60,604 nucleotides of DNA, taken from the NCBI GenBank assembly GCA_016789745.1, contig JAEUQF010000388.1:1-60604 (forward strand), read 5' to 3'. Source of the DNA: Bryobacterales bacterium. Its GTDB lineage: Bacteria; Acidobacteriota; Terriglobia; Bryobacterales; Bryobacteraceae. A program made the translations under genes and the position numbers. The notes under the pieces are model-generated. The model made no database searches. It saw only the letters and a program-made list of their open reading frames with translations, and had not been told where the DNA came from. Shown piece after piece: positions 47,901-56,409 of this stretch (position 1 is the stretch's first letter; each line of letters starts with the position of its first letter).

Positions 47901-50900
47901 CTTCCACCTCTCGTGCCCCCGGCGACGCCACCGGTCATCGCGGCGTCACCGTCGCCGACGTCAATCGCGACGGCAAGTCCGACCTGCTTATCGCCCACAA
48001 CGACGGTGTCGACCTCCGCCTCGGCACCGGCACCGGTACCTTCCAAACCCCCACCCGCGTCATCGCCGGATTCCTCGCCGGCTTCATCGGCACTGGCGAC
48101 CTCAACAAAGACAGCAACCCCGATATCGTTGTCTCCTCGGAAGCCACCTCCACTCTCACCGTGCTGACCGGCAATGGCAACGGTACCTTCTCCCCGCCCA
48201 ACACCTACGTCACCCGCGACCATGCCAATTCGTTCTTCGTCACCGACTTCGACTGGGACGGCAACCCCGACGTCGTCTTCGGCGCCGGACACCCCGACGC
48301 CCTGGTCGCTGCCGCCGGCGATACCAACATCACCGTCTTCTACGGCCGCGGCAACGGCACCTTGTTCGGCCCCCCCGGCATCTTCCTGCCATCGCTCGGC
48401 AGCTTCACCACGGGCGACTTCAATGGCGACAGCATCCCTGACGTCGCCGCTACGGTTCCCCTGGTCACCGGCGCCGCCAACACCAGCAGCGTCTACGTGG
48501 CACTCAACACCGGCACCGGCGCCCTCACCCCGCAAACGCCCATCAGCCTCAACAGCCTTGCCCTCAACCGCATCACCTCGGCCGATTTCAATGCCGATGG
48601 CAAACGCGACATCGCCGCCACCAGCGGCACCTCCATCCTCGCCGCGCTGGGCACCGGCACCGGCGGCTTCGGCACCCCTACCTCGCTAACCACCGGCTCC
48701 TCCGTTACCTCGCTCACCACTGCCGACCTCAATGCCGACAGCCGCCCCGACCTCATCTTCACCGACGATGCCGAAGACCGCGTCTCCGTGGCCCTCGGCA
48801 ACGGCAACGGCTCCTTCCAGGCACGCACCCCGCTCACCGTCGGCGTGGACCCGAAAGACGTCGCCGCCGCCGATATCAACGCCGATGGCCGCATCGATCT
48901 GATCGTTGCCAACCAGGGCTCCCCCGGCACCAACAACGGCTCCCTCAGTCTCCTGCTGGGCAATGGCAACGGCACCTTCTCTAACGCTACCGGCATCGCC
49001 TCCAGCTTCAATCCCACCAACATCACCATCGGCGACGTCAATGCCGATGGCCGCCCGGACCTCATCGTTTCCACCAGCGGCGCCAACGCCACCACCTACA
49101 TCGCCGTCCACCTCAACAGCGGCAATGCCGTCTTTGCCACGCCCACCCTCCTTCCCGTCGCCTTCGGCCCCGCCAAAACCGCTCTTACCGACTTCAATGC
49201 CGACGGCAAGGTCGACATCGTCGTCGGCCACTGCTGCGGTGAAGTGCAGATGGGCGTTCTCCTTGGCAATGGCAACGGCACCTTCGCCGCCGAATCCCTC
49301 ATCCCCAACACGGGCTTCGGTTCGTCCTATGTCTTTGCCGCCGACATGAACAACGACGCCAAGACGGACGTTGTCTTCGGCGCAAATGGCGTGTCAGGGC
49401 AGGGAGCCTTCGCCGGCGTCCTCCTCAACTCCACCGGCGGAACCGGACCTCTGCCCTGCACGTTCACGGTTTCTCAAAGCAGCTACGGCCCCACCGCTGC
49501 CGCGCAGTCCTTCGGCGGTACCCTCTCCGCGAGCGCCGCCTCCTGCGCCTTTACCGCCCAATCCAACGCCACCTGGGCTACCGTCACCCCGGCCTCCGGC
49601 ACCGGCAGTTCCCCCTTCTCCATCACCGTCGAAGCCAACAACGGCGCTGCCCGCACCGCCACCATCACCATCGGCGGCCAATCTATCATCGTCACCCAGG
49701 GCGCCCCTGCCTGTCCGTTCACCTTCAACCCCGGCTCCATCTCCACGCTCACTCCCGGCGGCGCGTTCACCATCGGTGTTACCACCAATCCCGGGTGCGC
49801 CTGGTCCCTCACCGGCCTCCCGGCCTGGGTCACTGTGCAATCGCCGACCAACCTCAACGGAACCGGACCTGCCAACATCGCCCTCACCATCGCCGCCAAC
49901 GCCGGCCTTGCACGTATTGCGAACCTTGCCATCGGCGGACAGCCCTTCGTTGTGGCGCAGTCCGGCATCGCTCCGGCCGGCGGCATGCGCTTCGTCCCCC
50001 TGCCCCCCTGCCGTGTCATGGAAACCCGCACTCTCTACAACTCCGAAGGCCGCACCGGCGCCTTCGGGCCGCCCACGCTCAATGCCGCCGAGACCCGCAC
50101 GTTGGTCATGCCCTCCTCCAACGTCTGCAACATCCCAACTACCGCCAAAGCCTACGTCGTGAACGTAACCGTGGTGCCCGCCGGCGGCGGCGTCAACTTC
50201 GCCACCCTCTGGCCCGCCGGAGAAGCACGCCCCAACACCTGGACCATCCGGTCCCCTGATGGCCAGACCGTCGCCAATTCCTCCATCGTGAAGGCCGGAA
50301 CCAATGGCGGCATCAGCGTCTACGTCTCCGACCGCACGGACCTGCTCATCGACATCAGCGGCTACTACACCGACGTGCCCATCGCTACCGGCCTGGTCTA
50401 CTATCCGCTCACGCCCTGCCGCGTCATCGACACGCGCAGTGTCTACCGCAGCCCCGCCGGCCCCTTCGGCCCGCCTTCCATGAATGCACAGGAAACGCGC
50501 CGCTTCCGTTTCCCCGCCACGCCTTACTGCACGGTGCCGAACGCTGTCGCCTATTCCGTAACCCTCACCGTGGTGCCGCCCGCGCCGCTCGCGTTCCTGA
50601 CCGCATGGCCAGCGGGACTCAGCCAGCCCGGCGTCTCCAGCATCAACTCCTTCGTCGGCCGTGTACTCGCCAACAGCGTGGTGATTCCCGCCTCTGCCGA
50701 CGGCGCCATCGATGTCTTCGTCTACAACAACAGCGATGTGCTCATGGACATCAACGGCTACTTCGCTCCCGACGATGGCCAGAACGGGCTCTACTACTTC
50801 CCGGTCACCCAGTGCCGCGCCAGCGACTCCACCGTCAGCGGCGGCCAGTACGCCGACGAATCCACCCGTACCCTCAACATCCCCTCCGCCGCCGGCTGCT

Positions 50901-51151
50901 CCGGTATCCCCGGCAGCGCCCGCGCCTACGCCATCAACGTCACCGCGCTCCCCGCCGGCAACCCCATGCCGTTCCTTACGGCCTATCCCACCGGACAGCC
51001 GCGCCCCGGCGCCTCCATCCTCAATGCCTTCGAAGGCCAAACCGTCACCAACGCCGCCATCGTGCCTTCAGGCCTGAACGGCTCCATCGATATCTTTGCG
51101 TACCGCCGCACTAACGTGGTTTTGGAAGTCAGCGGCTACTTTGGGAGGTGA
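44921..51151 (+). CDS. Giant secreted mosaic protein: SBBP propeller, NIDO-like, FG-GAP repeats, BACON, three GYF repeats
   Basis: The protein has about 2076 residues from the ATG at 44921, which gives a Sec signal (VAACLVVCCFPIPLQA) and has GAAGG upstream; an ATG at 44888 is possible. SBBP-like repeats (DREGSVYLTGH; DRQGNLYLAGT) span about 34-347. A BACON domain lies at about 354-437, a nidogen-like domain (INFYGSTYTQVYVNNNGNVT) at about 450-657, and another BACON-like domain at about 662-750. About twelve FG-GAP/VCBS repeats with D.N.DG..D calcium-loop motifs (DFNNDGKQDI, DINADGRIDL) span about 760-1504. Two BACON domains lie at about 1510-1684. Three C-terminal repeats of about 125 residues (PPCRVMETR..., TPCRVIDTR..., VTQCRASDS..., each ending SGYY, NGYF or SGYF) close the protein. 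Confidence 0.85.
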   Translation: MSLPGFVAACLVVCCFPIPLQAAFVELETTEQGEQPLALASGPAGSTYIAGIAAGRRHGQRLYVTRLDAAGLRRDFTGYLTGQDHANVKAIAVDREGSVYLTGHTPAARSFVAKLDAKGNRIWSTVLEEAVLTHAIAVDALGDVYVTGDGSLVKLRDGRTLASAKFSGTARAIALSADLDLYLAGQDGTGAFLARFDSRLRPVWNRTLAGRGEQAATSVALTESGHLWVTGWTTSADFPNTTSVNHAGARDIFLAGFDTDGTRRSSRLLGGRNDDTATAMLADRQGNLYLAGTSASTDFVSEGSGTAFVLKLGEDGERTYAAERLEAAGDLPLAVDALGNATLASSRGLHRLSTCRYSLSKSLQNFAPSGGESTAQLTTSPECGWYPESSVPWITVARVDDRIEFLAAPNAGAPRAATVVAGGQTLIVVQSGKAAANRDAITGPIRANAGFRTSTIAACDDCSANAVAPLGFSINFYGSTYTQVYVNNNGNVTFDSSNSTFTPNPISSIRRVLIAAFWADVDTRGTGSGLTTYGQDVINGRRAFGVNWVDVGYYASKTNKLNSMQLVLLERADLGAGFFDIELNYSGIQWETGDASGGSNGLGGTPARVGFSNGSGNAGTFFELPGSGAPGAFLDGGANSLSFNSANSGGVAGRYVYNVRPGAVVCGTGINNTFASVTAAGGNVPVAVTASNASCTWGVSGLPTWISTSNAPPGFGTGSGTASLVVQANTGPSRNATFSVAGQNFTVSQAGTTGTITCPPVSFSRGGDASMMAGTTNQGTISGVERNADGSLTQHAFTGTQSNYTQSSSPNFQQTFTSCTGRTPGATSPPINYRLLAEQRGIAARNPIFTDLTGTGRSTAVGVNPYSQDPSRLQVWNSDANRQPGTKFNYDIPANPQKLIAADFNNDGKQDIVLISQGVTGSNQGILSIFLGNGNGTLGARRDYNVGNNPQSASAFDFNSDGKLDLAVTNAGSGTLSILNGNGDGTFSAPFTVASTSRAPGDATGHRGVTVADVNRDGKSDLLIAHNDGVDLRLGTGTGTFQTPTRVIAGFLAGFIGTGDLNKDSNPDIVVSSEATSTLTVLTGNGNGTFSPPNTYVTRDHANSFFVTDFDWDGNPDVVFGAGHPDALVAAAGDTNITVFYGRGNGTLFGPPGIFLPSLGSFTTGDFNGDSIPDVAATVPLVTGAANTSSVYVALNTGTGALTPQTPISLNSLALNRITSADFNADGKRDIAATSGTSILAALGTGTGGFGTPTSLTTGSSVTSLTTADLNADSRPDLIFTDDAEDRVSVALGNGNGSFQARTPLTVGVDPKDVAAADINADGRIDLIVANQGSPGTNNGSLSLLLGNGNGTFSNATGIASSFNPTNITIGDVNADGRPDLIVSTSGANATTYIAVHLNSGNAVFATPTLLPVAFGPAKTALTDFNADGKVDIVVGHCCGEVQMGVLLGNGNGTFAAESLIPNTGFGSSYVFAADMNNDAKTDVVFGANGVSGQGAFAGVLLNSTGGTGPLPCTFTVSQSSYGPTAAAQSFGGTLSASAASCAFTAQSNATWATVTPASGTGSSPFSITVEANNGAARTATITIGGQSIIVTQGAPACPFTFNPGSISTLTPGGAFTIGVTTNPGCAWSLTGLPAWVTVQSPTNLNGTGPANIALTIAANAGLARIANLAIGGQPFVVAQSGIAPAGGMRFVPLPPCRVMETRTLYNSEGRTGAFGPPTLNAAETRTLVMPSSNVCNIPTTAKAYVVNVTVVPAGGGVNFATLWPAGEARPNTWTIRSPDGQTVANSSIVKAGTNGGISVYVSDRTDLLIDISGYYTDVPIATGLVYYPLTPCRVIDTRSVYRSPAGPFGPPSMNAQETRRFRFPATPYCTVPNAVAYSVTLTVVPPAPLAFLTAWPAGLSQPGVSSINSFVGRVLANSVVIPASADGAIDVFVYNNSDVLMDINGYFAPDDGQNGLYYFPVTQCRASDSTVSGGQYADESTRTLNIPSAAGCSGIPGSARAYAINVTALPAGNPMPFLTAYPTGQPRPGASILNAFEGQTVTNAAIVPSGLNGSIDIFAYRRTNVVLEVSGYFGR

Positions 51152-51174
51152 GTCCGTAATACCCTGTAAGGGAC

Positions 51175-51900
51175 ATGCGCACCGGACATCCCGATTTCCG
51201 TTGGCTCCTGGCTGCGTCTGCCTGGCTTGGCCTTCTTGGCTGCCACGCGGCGCCTCCTGCCGCCTCTGCCGTCTGGTGGACGTCCGCCGTCGGCCTGGAT
51301 AGCCCCGCCTCCATCCCCAAGGCCATCGAGCAGCCCTGGCAGGCACCCGTCGCCGCCGCCAAGGACGGCGCTTCGGCCAGTATCACCAACTGTGCCTCCG
51401 GCCTCGATCTCCAGGCGAAGGGCTACACCGCCATTGCCGAGCGCGATGGCCAGGCCCTCCAATCGCTCACCGTCCGCTGCCTCGCCCTACGCGCCATCCA
51501 GCAGGCCAAACCGGCAAGCCAGTCCGCCCTCGCTAAATTTGAACTGACTCCCGCGGTCGTGAACCTGTTGCCCCCCGGCCTCTCGCTCATCGTCTCCAAC
51601 GACGACCAGCGCCGCGTCCAGGCCGCCGTGGAAAAAGGTCAGACCTGGAAAGACCTGGAACCCACTCTGCGCGCCTCATCGCCCTCTCCCGGCGTAATCG
51701 AGCTGAACACGGACTCCACCGCGTCGACCCTCCGCGTGCTCGCCGGCGGCGCGGATTTCGATGGCGATGGCTGGGAAGACCTGCTCATCGAGGTCAGCCA
51801 TGCGCTGAAGGGCGGCTCCTACCGCTCCGTCCGTCTTGCCCTGGTCACCCGCAAATCCACCCAGGGGCCGTTAGTCTTCGTGAAAGACCTGGTGCCCTGA
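51175..51900 (+). CDS. Putative lipoprotein of unknown function
   Basis: The 241-residue product begins with a lipoprotein-type signal, with the lipobox Leu-Leu-Gly-Cys (WLGLLGCHAAPP), so the mature protein may be anchored to a membrane. The rest has no recognised family; a helix-rich middle (QQAKPASQSALAKFEL) and a D.DGDG.EDLLIE calcium-loop-like motif near residue 198 are visible. AAGGGAC lies before the ATG. It follows the giant mosaic protein gene by 23 bp and shares an FG-GAP-like motif with it, so a link in function is possible. Confidence 0.7.
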   Translation: MRTGHPDFRWLLAASAWLGLLGCHAAPPAASAVWWTSAVGLDSPASIPKAIEQPWQAPVAAAKDGASASITNCASGLDLQAKGYTAIAERDGQALQSLTVRCLALRAIQQAKPASQSALAKFELTPAVVNLLPPGLSLIVSNDDQRRVQAAVEKGQTWKDLEPTLRASSPSPGVIELNTDSTASTLRVLAGGADFDGDGWEDLLIEVSHALKGGSYRSVRLALVTRKSTQGPLVFVKDLVP

Positions 51901-51907
51901 CCGCCGC

Positions 51908-52549
51908 CTACATCGGCCAGTTCCAACCTCCCGGCTTCCCAAACGGCCATAGATTCCAGATCGCATTCGGCAGCCAGGGTTCGGCCGTATGCGTCTCGCT
52001 GGCGGCCTTGGTAAACAGTGCCTTCGTCGCATCATTGCGCGCCTTCGACGGCCCAATCCGGTTCGACTCGCTCGACGCTGTCGTCCAGTCCTTCGCCTTC
52101 ACTGCCTTGATAAACGAAGGGAATTTATCGAAAAGCCCCGATTCGCCCAAATTGTAAATCATCTCCAGCAGACCCAATTGCGCCGGGTCCGGGTAGCTGG
52201 CAAAGTCCGGCAGTCGCGCCTTCAGACGCGCATCGAACCCGCGGATCTTCGCCAGTAGCAATTCGTCCCGCTTTGCCTGCGGCAAGTCGCACTTCGTGTA
52301 CTGCTTATACGCGCTGGCGATTTGCCCCTTGGTCTGCTTCTTCACTTCGTCGTAATCGGTTGTGATCTGCGCCGCCGTGGCCGCCGCTCCACCCGCACGC
52401 ACCACGAACGCCAGCGCCGTCGCATCGGACGCCGCGAAAAGGGCGGCACCCACCCCCACCGTCACCACCCCCACGGTGTCCAGGTACATGTGCTCAATGT
52501 CCCCTTCCCACTTCTTGAACCAGTCCTGTGCATCGCTCTCGCTGTACAT
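51908..52549 (-). CDS. GH24 phage-lysozyme-like protein without signal peptide
   Basis: The protein has the T4-lysozyme-type catalytic set. Numbered from Met at 52549, Glu15 (KWEGDIEHMYLD), Asp24 (YLDTVGV) and Thr30 (VTVGVG) are spaced 9 and 6 residues apart, as in T4 lysozyme Glu11/Asp20/Thr26. A downstream helix (LLEMIYNLGESGLFDKFPSF) matches the family hinge region. A hydrophobic stretch (TALAFVVRAGGAAATA) follows the active-site region and is not part of T4 lysozyme. There is no signal peptide. TATACT at 52561-52556 ends 6 bp before the ATG. The frame stays open to a GTG at 52624, giving 25 more residues. Peptidoglycan cleavage is inferred only. Confidence 0.65.
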   Translation of the reverse strand: MYSESDAQDWFKKWEGDIEHMYLDTVGVVTVGVGAALFAASDATALAFVVRAGGAAATAAQITTDYDEVKKQTKGQIASAYKQYTKCDLPQAKRDELLLAKIRGFDARLKARLPDFASYPDPAQLGLLEMIYNLGESGLFDKFPSFIKAVKAKDWTTASSESNRIGPSKARNDATKALFTKAASETHTAEPWLPNAIWNLWPFGKPGGWNWPM

Positions 52550-52805
52550 GGAACGAGTATACGGGAACATGCCACTCATCGCGGCGCCAGCCTCTCGAAT
52601 CGATTCGCGAAGCCGCCGTGACACTATAATTCCAATAGATTTTACAGAAATAATGAGGGATTATCCCCGCCGTTCTCGTTTTCCTAACAAGAGGGCAGGA
52701 CTAATCGAGCGCGCCCGCATAACGTGAAGACACGGGACCCTTCCCGCGTTGGTTTGTGCTTTCTTGCCCTGGCGAACTTGGCGAGAACCTTTCGGAAGGC
52801 CACCC

Positions 52806-53444
52806 CTACGCCTGGCTCAAACACTCCGCGATTTCCTTCTCCGGAATCGCCCCTTCCCGGATCACCCGCCAGTACGGCTCTGTCACATCCACCGTCGTGT
52901 TCCCCGGCCCGCTGCAGAGCCCCCCATCCAGCACCAAGTCGATCCGCCCGTCCATCACCGCGAATGCCTCAATCCCGCTCCGGCACGTCGGCTGGCCCGA
53001 GATGTTCGCACTGGTGGCAATCAGCGGTTGATCCATCAACTCCAGCAGTTTCTGCAGCACCGGCGCCTTGCTCTGCCGCATCGCCAGGCGACCGGTATTA
53101 CCGGTAACCTTCAACGGTACCTTCGCCGACGCCGGCACAATAATCGTCAACGGTCCTGGCCAGAAGTGCCGTGCCAGCAGCGTGAACCGCATCGTCGTCT
53201 CCTTTGCCAGTTCCTCCGCCATCAGCAGGTCACTCACAATCAGCGGCAACGAGCGCGACGCCTCCCGCCCTTTCGCATCAAACACACGCCCCACCGCATG
53301 CAGGTTCAGCGGATCCGCCAGAATCGCGTACAAGCCGTCGGTCGGCACCGCCACCAGGTCTCCCTTGCCCAGCAGTTGCGCCGCCTTCTCTATCGCTCCG
53401 GTTGACGGATTCTCCGCGTCGATTTCGATCAGGTCTGTCGCCAA
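52806..53444 (-). CDS. Threonylcarbamoyl-AMP synthase (TsaC/Sua5 family)
   Basis: The family makes threonylcarbamoyl-AMP for the t6A37 modification of tRNAs that read ANN codons. The 212-residue protein has the YrdC-domain pattern: AVPTDGLYAILADPLN (usually PTDTVYGL), KGREASRSLPLIV, HFWPGPLTIIVPA, and TSANISGQPT. The first motif deviates from the consensus (Gly for Thr and Ala for Gly), so the assignment as the main cellular TsaC is not certain; a paralogue is possible. The start is TTG at 53444. The downstream C-terminal Sua5 domain is absent, so it is of the short TsaC type. It is on the same strand as the MTHFR fusion, 30 bp downstream. Confidence 0.8.
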   Translation of the reverse strand: MATDLIEIDAENPSTGAIEKAAQLLGKGDLVAVPTDGLYAILADPLNLHAVGRVFDAKGREASRSLPLIVSDLLMAEELAKETTMRFTLLARHFWPGPLTIIVPASAKVPLKVTGNTGRLAMRQSKAPVLQKLLELMDQPLIATSANISGQPTCRSGIEAFAVMDGRIDLVLDGGLCSGPGNTTVDVTEPYWRVIREGAIPEKEIAECLSQA

Positions 53445-53474
53445 GGTAGTTCCGTTCTCTCCGTTTCCGGGGTT

Positions 53475-55346
53475 TCAGCGTTCGCCAATGGCCTCCGCGG
53501 CCTGAATCGCCATATCGTAACGCCCAAATGGGGCGCTCAACTGCACGCCCTGCACCAGTTTCCGGACGCGCTCCACCATATCGCGCGCGATGGCGATTCC
53601 TTCCGCGCGCGCCCTCTCTGCATTATCGGCACGCCGCATCCGTTCCATGTATTCTTCTGGCACCGGAACCCGTAATTCATTCACCATGAACTCGGCATTG
53701 CGATAACTGGTCAGCGGCCAAATCCCGGCCAGCAGCGGAATCTTATAGTGTTCCGTAGCCTTCAACCATGCTTCCAGCAGCTTCAAATCGAACACCGGTT
53801 GCGTTACCACATACTCCGCGCCCGCCTGCACCTTCCAGTCGAACCGCCGCAACTCCTCTTCCATATTCAGAGCCCCGGGATTTGCCCCCACCCCCAACAG
53901 CAGCGCCGTCTGCGACCCCATCGGGTTCCCGCCAATATCCAAGCCGTGGTTCAGGTTGTTGACGATGTTCGTCAACCCAATCGCATCCACATCGAAAACC
54001 GCCGTCGCGTTCGGGTACGACCCCATCCGCGGCGGATCCCCCGTAATGCAGATCAGGTTCCGCACCCCCGCCGAATGCGCGCCAATCAACTCGCTCTGAA
54101 TTCCCAGAATGTTGCGGTCCCGGCAGCAGAAATGCAACACCGTTTCGATACCCGCATCGCGCTGCATTAGCTGACAGCACACCTGCGCGCTCATCCGTGC
54201 ACTCGCCCGCGGCCCATCGGGCACATTGATGCAGTCAATGCCGTGGTCCTTGCACAGCTTCGCCCCGGCAATCTCCTTGGAAGCATCCACGCCGCGCGGC
54301 GGCAAAATCTCCACAAACGCGACAAACTTCCCCGCCGCCAGCTTCGCTCCCAACCCCGACTTGGTTGCCACCTCCACCTTCGGCAGCGCCTTCGCCTTGC
54401 TCTCCGGCGTTTCCACCGTGATTGCCAGCTTCCGCTGCGCCGGCTGCAGCGACCGCGCCTCGCTCACCAACTCCTTGATGTGATCCGGTGTCGTCCCGCA
54501 GCACCCGCCAATGATTTTCACGCCCGCCCACAGGAACCGCCGCGCATACTGCGCCATGTACTCCGGCGAGCAAAGATAAATCTGCCGGCCTTCCACCTGC
54601 GCCGGATGCCCTGCGTTCGGCATCGCGCTGGTCGGCTTCGCCGTGTACCGCATGATCTTCTCGATCGTTTCCAGCGTCGCCTTCGGACCAACCGAACAAT
54701 TGATGCCCACCACATCGGCCGGCCACTCGTGCAGTGCCGGACCATAGTGGCTCACATCGCCTCCGTCCAACATATTGCCGTAATCGTCGATCGTGATCTG
54801 CGCCACGATCACCATGTCCGGCCCCGCCACTTCTCTGGCCGCGAAAATCGCCTCGCGTAACTCGTTCAGATATCCGAACGTCTCCAACACCAGCAGGTCC
54901 ACGCCCGAGCCCACCAGAAACTCCGCCTGCTCCTTGAACGCCGCCCGCGCCTCGGCAAACGACGTCGGACCCAGCGGCTCCAACTGCACATTCAGCGGCC
55001 CGATCGCCCCGGCAACATACGCCCGGTCCCCCGCCGCCTCCCGCGCTAAACGCACACCGGCTTCATTGATCGCCCGGCATTTCTCCGCAATGCCGAATGC
55101 GCCCAGCCGGATCCGCGTCGCCCCGAATGTATTGGTCTCCAGAATCTCCGCGCCCGCCTTCACGTAGTCCTGGTGGATCTCTTTTACCAGGCCCGGCTGC
55201 GACACGTTTAATTCATCGAAGCAGCGATTGATGAAAACGCCCTTCGCATACAACATGGTCCCCATCGCGCCATCGGCAACGAAAACATGGTTGGTGAAAA
55301 GCTCCCGGAATTCGGCGGCTCGGGAAAGGGGGGAAGTCGTGGTCAT
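53475..55346 (-). CDS. Bifunctional homocysteine S-methyltransferase/5,10-methylenetetrahydrofolate reductase
   Basis: The 623-residue protein joins two enzymes of methionine synthesis. The N-terminal half is a homocysteine S-methyltransferase (VADGAMGTMLYAKG, and the zinc cysteines in GINCSVGP and GGCCGTTPDH). The C-terminal half is a methylenetetrahydrofolate reductase with a flavin-binding barrel (VEILPPRGVDASKE, ITGDPPRMGSYPNATAVFD, VTQPVFDLKLLEAWL). The same order is known in bifunctional proteins such as B. subtilis YitJ. The ATG at 55346 is preferred over an upstream in-frame start at 55364. It precedes the TsaC-like gene by 30 bp on the same strand. Confidence 0.92.
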   Translation of the reverse strand: MTTTSPLSRAAEFRELFTNHVFVADGAMGTMLYAKGVFINRCFDELNVSQPGLVKEIHQDYVKAGAEILETNTFGATRIRLGAFGIAEKCRAINEAGVRLAREAAGDRAYVAGAIGPLNVQLEPLGPTSFAEARAAFKEQAEFLVGSGVDLLVLETFGYLNELREAIFAAREVAGPDMVIVAQITIDDYGNMLDGGDVSHYGPALHEWPADVVGINCSVGPKATLETIEKIMRYTAKPTSAMPNAGHPAQVEGRQIYLCSPEYMAQYARRFLWAGVKIIGGCCGTTPDHIKELVSEARSLQPAQRKLAITVETPESKAKALPKVEVATKSGLGAKLAAGKFVAFVEILPPRGVDASKEIAGAKLCKDHGIDCINVPDGPRASARMSAQVCCQLMQRDAGIETVLHFCCRDRNILGIQSELIGAHSAGVRNLICITGDPPRMGSYPNATAVFDVDAIGLTNIVNNLNHGLDIGGNPMGSQTALLLGVGANPGALNMEEELRRFDWKVQAGAEYVVTQPVFDLKLLEAWLKATEHYKIPLLAGIWPLTSYRNAEFMVNELRVPVPEEYMERMRRADNAERARAEGIAIARDMVERVRKLVQGVQLSAPFGRYDMAIQAAEAIGER

Positions 55347-55381
55347 GCTTTGACGCAGCAACAACTGCGGAATCCTACAGT

Positions 55382-56329
55382 TTAGCGCAGCGCCGCGCGC
55401 CGGAAGCTCTCCACGTGGTAGTCGAACCAGATCGGGGCATACCGCGCGATCATCTCCGTCCGCTTATGTTCCAACCCTTCAATCTCCATATAGGTATGGT
55501 CCACGCCGTGCCGCAGCAGTGCCTGGTGGTACTCCCGCACCGTGCCCAAATGCCCGTCATCCCGCGTCCCGCACCACACCTGGATCCGCATCCGCCCCTT
55601 GATCTTCCCCAGATTCCTCTCCAACAGCTTGTACGTGTCGTTATCGGCAAAGCGCGCACGGTCCAAGCCCAGATAGAACATGGGATACTCCGCCGGCTTG
55701 CCCGCATCATACGCATCGTAGGTGTGCATCACGTTGCCCGCCTGGTTGAACAGCGAGCAGAACAACTCCGGATACTTCATCGCCAGCCGCGTCGCGCCTC
55801 GCCCGCCCATCGAAAACCCCTCAATCGCCCGCCCCGACCGCGCCGGCACTGTTCGCAACTGCGCATCCAGCATCGGCAGCAACTCCCGGATCAGCATCGT
55901 CTCGGCCGGCCACTTCCCATCGTGCGAATCCTTATAGAACGTCGCCTTGCCTCCATTCGGCATCACCAGGATCATCTCCGGCCAGCGACCTTCCCTTATT
56001 CCCTTATCCAACAGCCGCGCCTCTTCAAACCCGTGCAGTTCATTGCCGCCCGCTCCGTGCAGGTTGTAGATCACCGGGTAGCGCTTCTCTGTCTCCGTCT
56101 TATAAGAAGGAGGCAGGTACAGGCAGTAGCCCACCTCCTGCCCAAGAGCTTTCGAAACGTACGTCTGGTGCACCATGCCCGGGGGCAGGGCAGCCGCCGG
56201 CCGGTTCACCCATTTGGTATCAGCCAGCCGGTCCAGAATGCTTTGTGTGGCGGCCGATACAGCCGCCTTCTGGGCGAAGCCAAGGCCGGGAACAGCCAGC
56301 GAACCGAGCACGCAGCGGCGCGAAATCAT
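55382..56329 (-). CDS. Exported esterase (esterase D/feruloyl esterase-like)
   Basis: The 315-residue protein has a twin-arginine-like signal (MISRRCVLGSLAVPGLGFAQ) and an alpha/beta-hydrolase core. The nucleophile serine lies in IEGFSMGGRGATRLA, the oxyanion region in IYNLHGAGGNE, and the catalytic histidine is plausible in EIEGLEHKRTE. Family members hydrolyse feruloyl, acetyl or S-formylglutathione esters; a signal peptide argues against the last. The ATG at 56329 has TAGAAT about 9 bp upstream and only a weak ribosome site. It is convergent to nothing and lies 80 bp from the divergent DUF1592 gene. Confidence 0.82.
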   Translation of the reverse strand: MISRRCVLGSLAVPGLGFAQKAAVSAATQSILDRLADTKWVNRPAAALPPGMVHQTYVSKALGQEVGYCLYLPPSYKTETEKRYPVIYNLHGAGGNELHGFEEARLLDKGIREGRWPEMILVMPNGGKATFYKDSHDGKWPAETMLIRELLPMLDAQLRTVPARSGRAIEGFSMGGRGATRLAMKYPELFCSLFNQAGNVMHTYDAYDAGKPAEYPMFYLGLDRARFADNDTYKLLERNLGKIKGRMRIQVWCGTRDDGHLGTVREYHQALLRHGVDHTYMEIEGLEHKRTEMIARYAPIWFDYHVESFRRAALR

Positions 56330-56409
56330 TGTCCGCCTATTCTATCGATTCTGCCCCTGCACGTTTGCCAGGAACGATATAAACTCTAGGTAGCCCGTAC
56401 TGGATCCGT

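Noticed and set aside
45383..48535. 1050-codon open frame on the minus strand
   Set aside because: It mirrors the FG-GAP repeats of the giant plus-strand gene, has a glycine/alanine-rich sequence with no domain pattern, and results from GC-rich codon bias.
49394..51040. 548-codon open frame on the minus strand
   Set aside because: Shadow of the C-terminal repeats of the giant protein; glycine-rich with no domain.
52652..52727. 24-codon plus-strand open frame beginning ATGAGGGATTAT
   Set aside because: A -10-like TATAAT lies upstream, but there is no ribosome site and no conserved pattern to support it.
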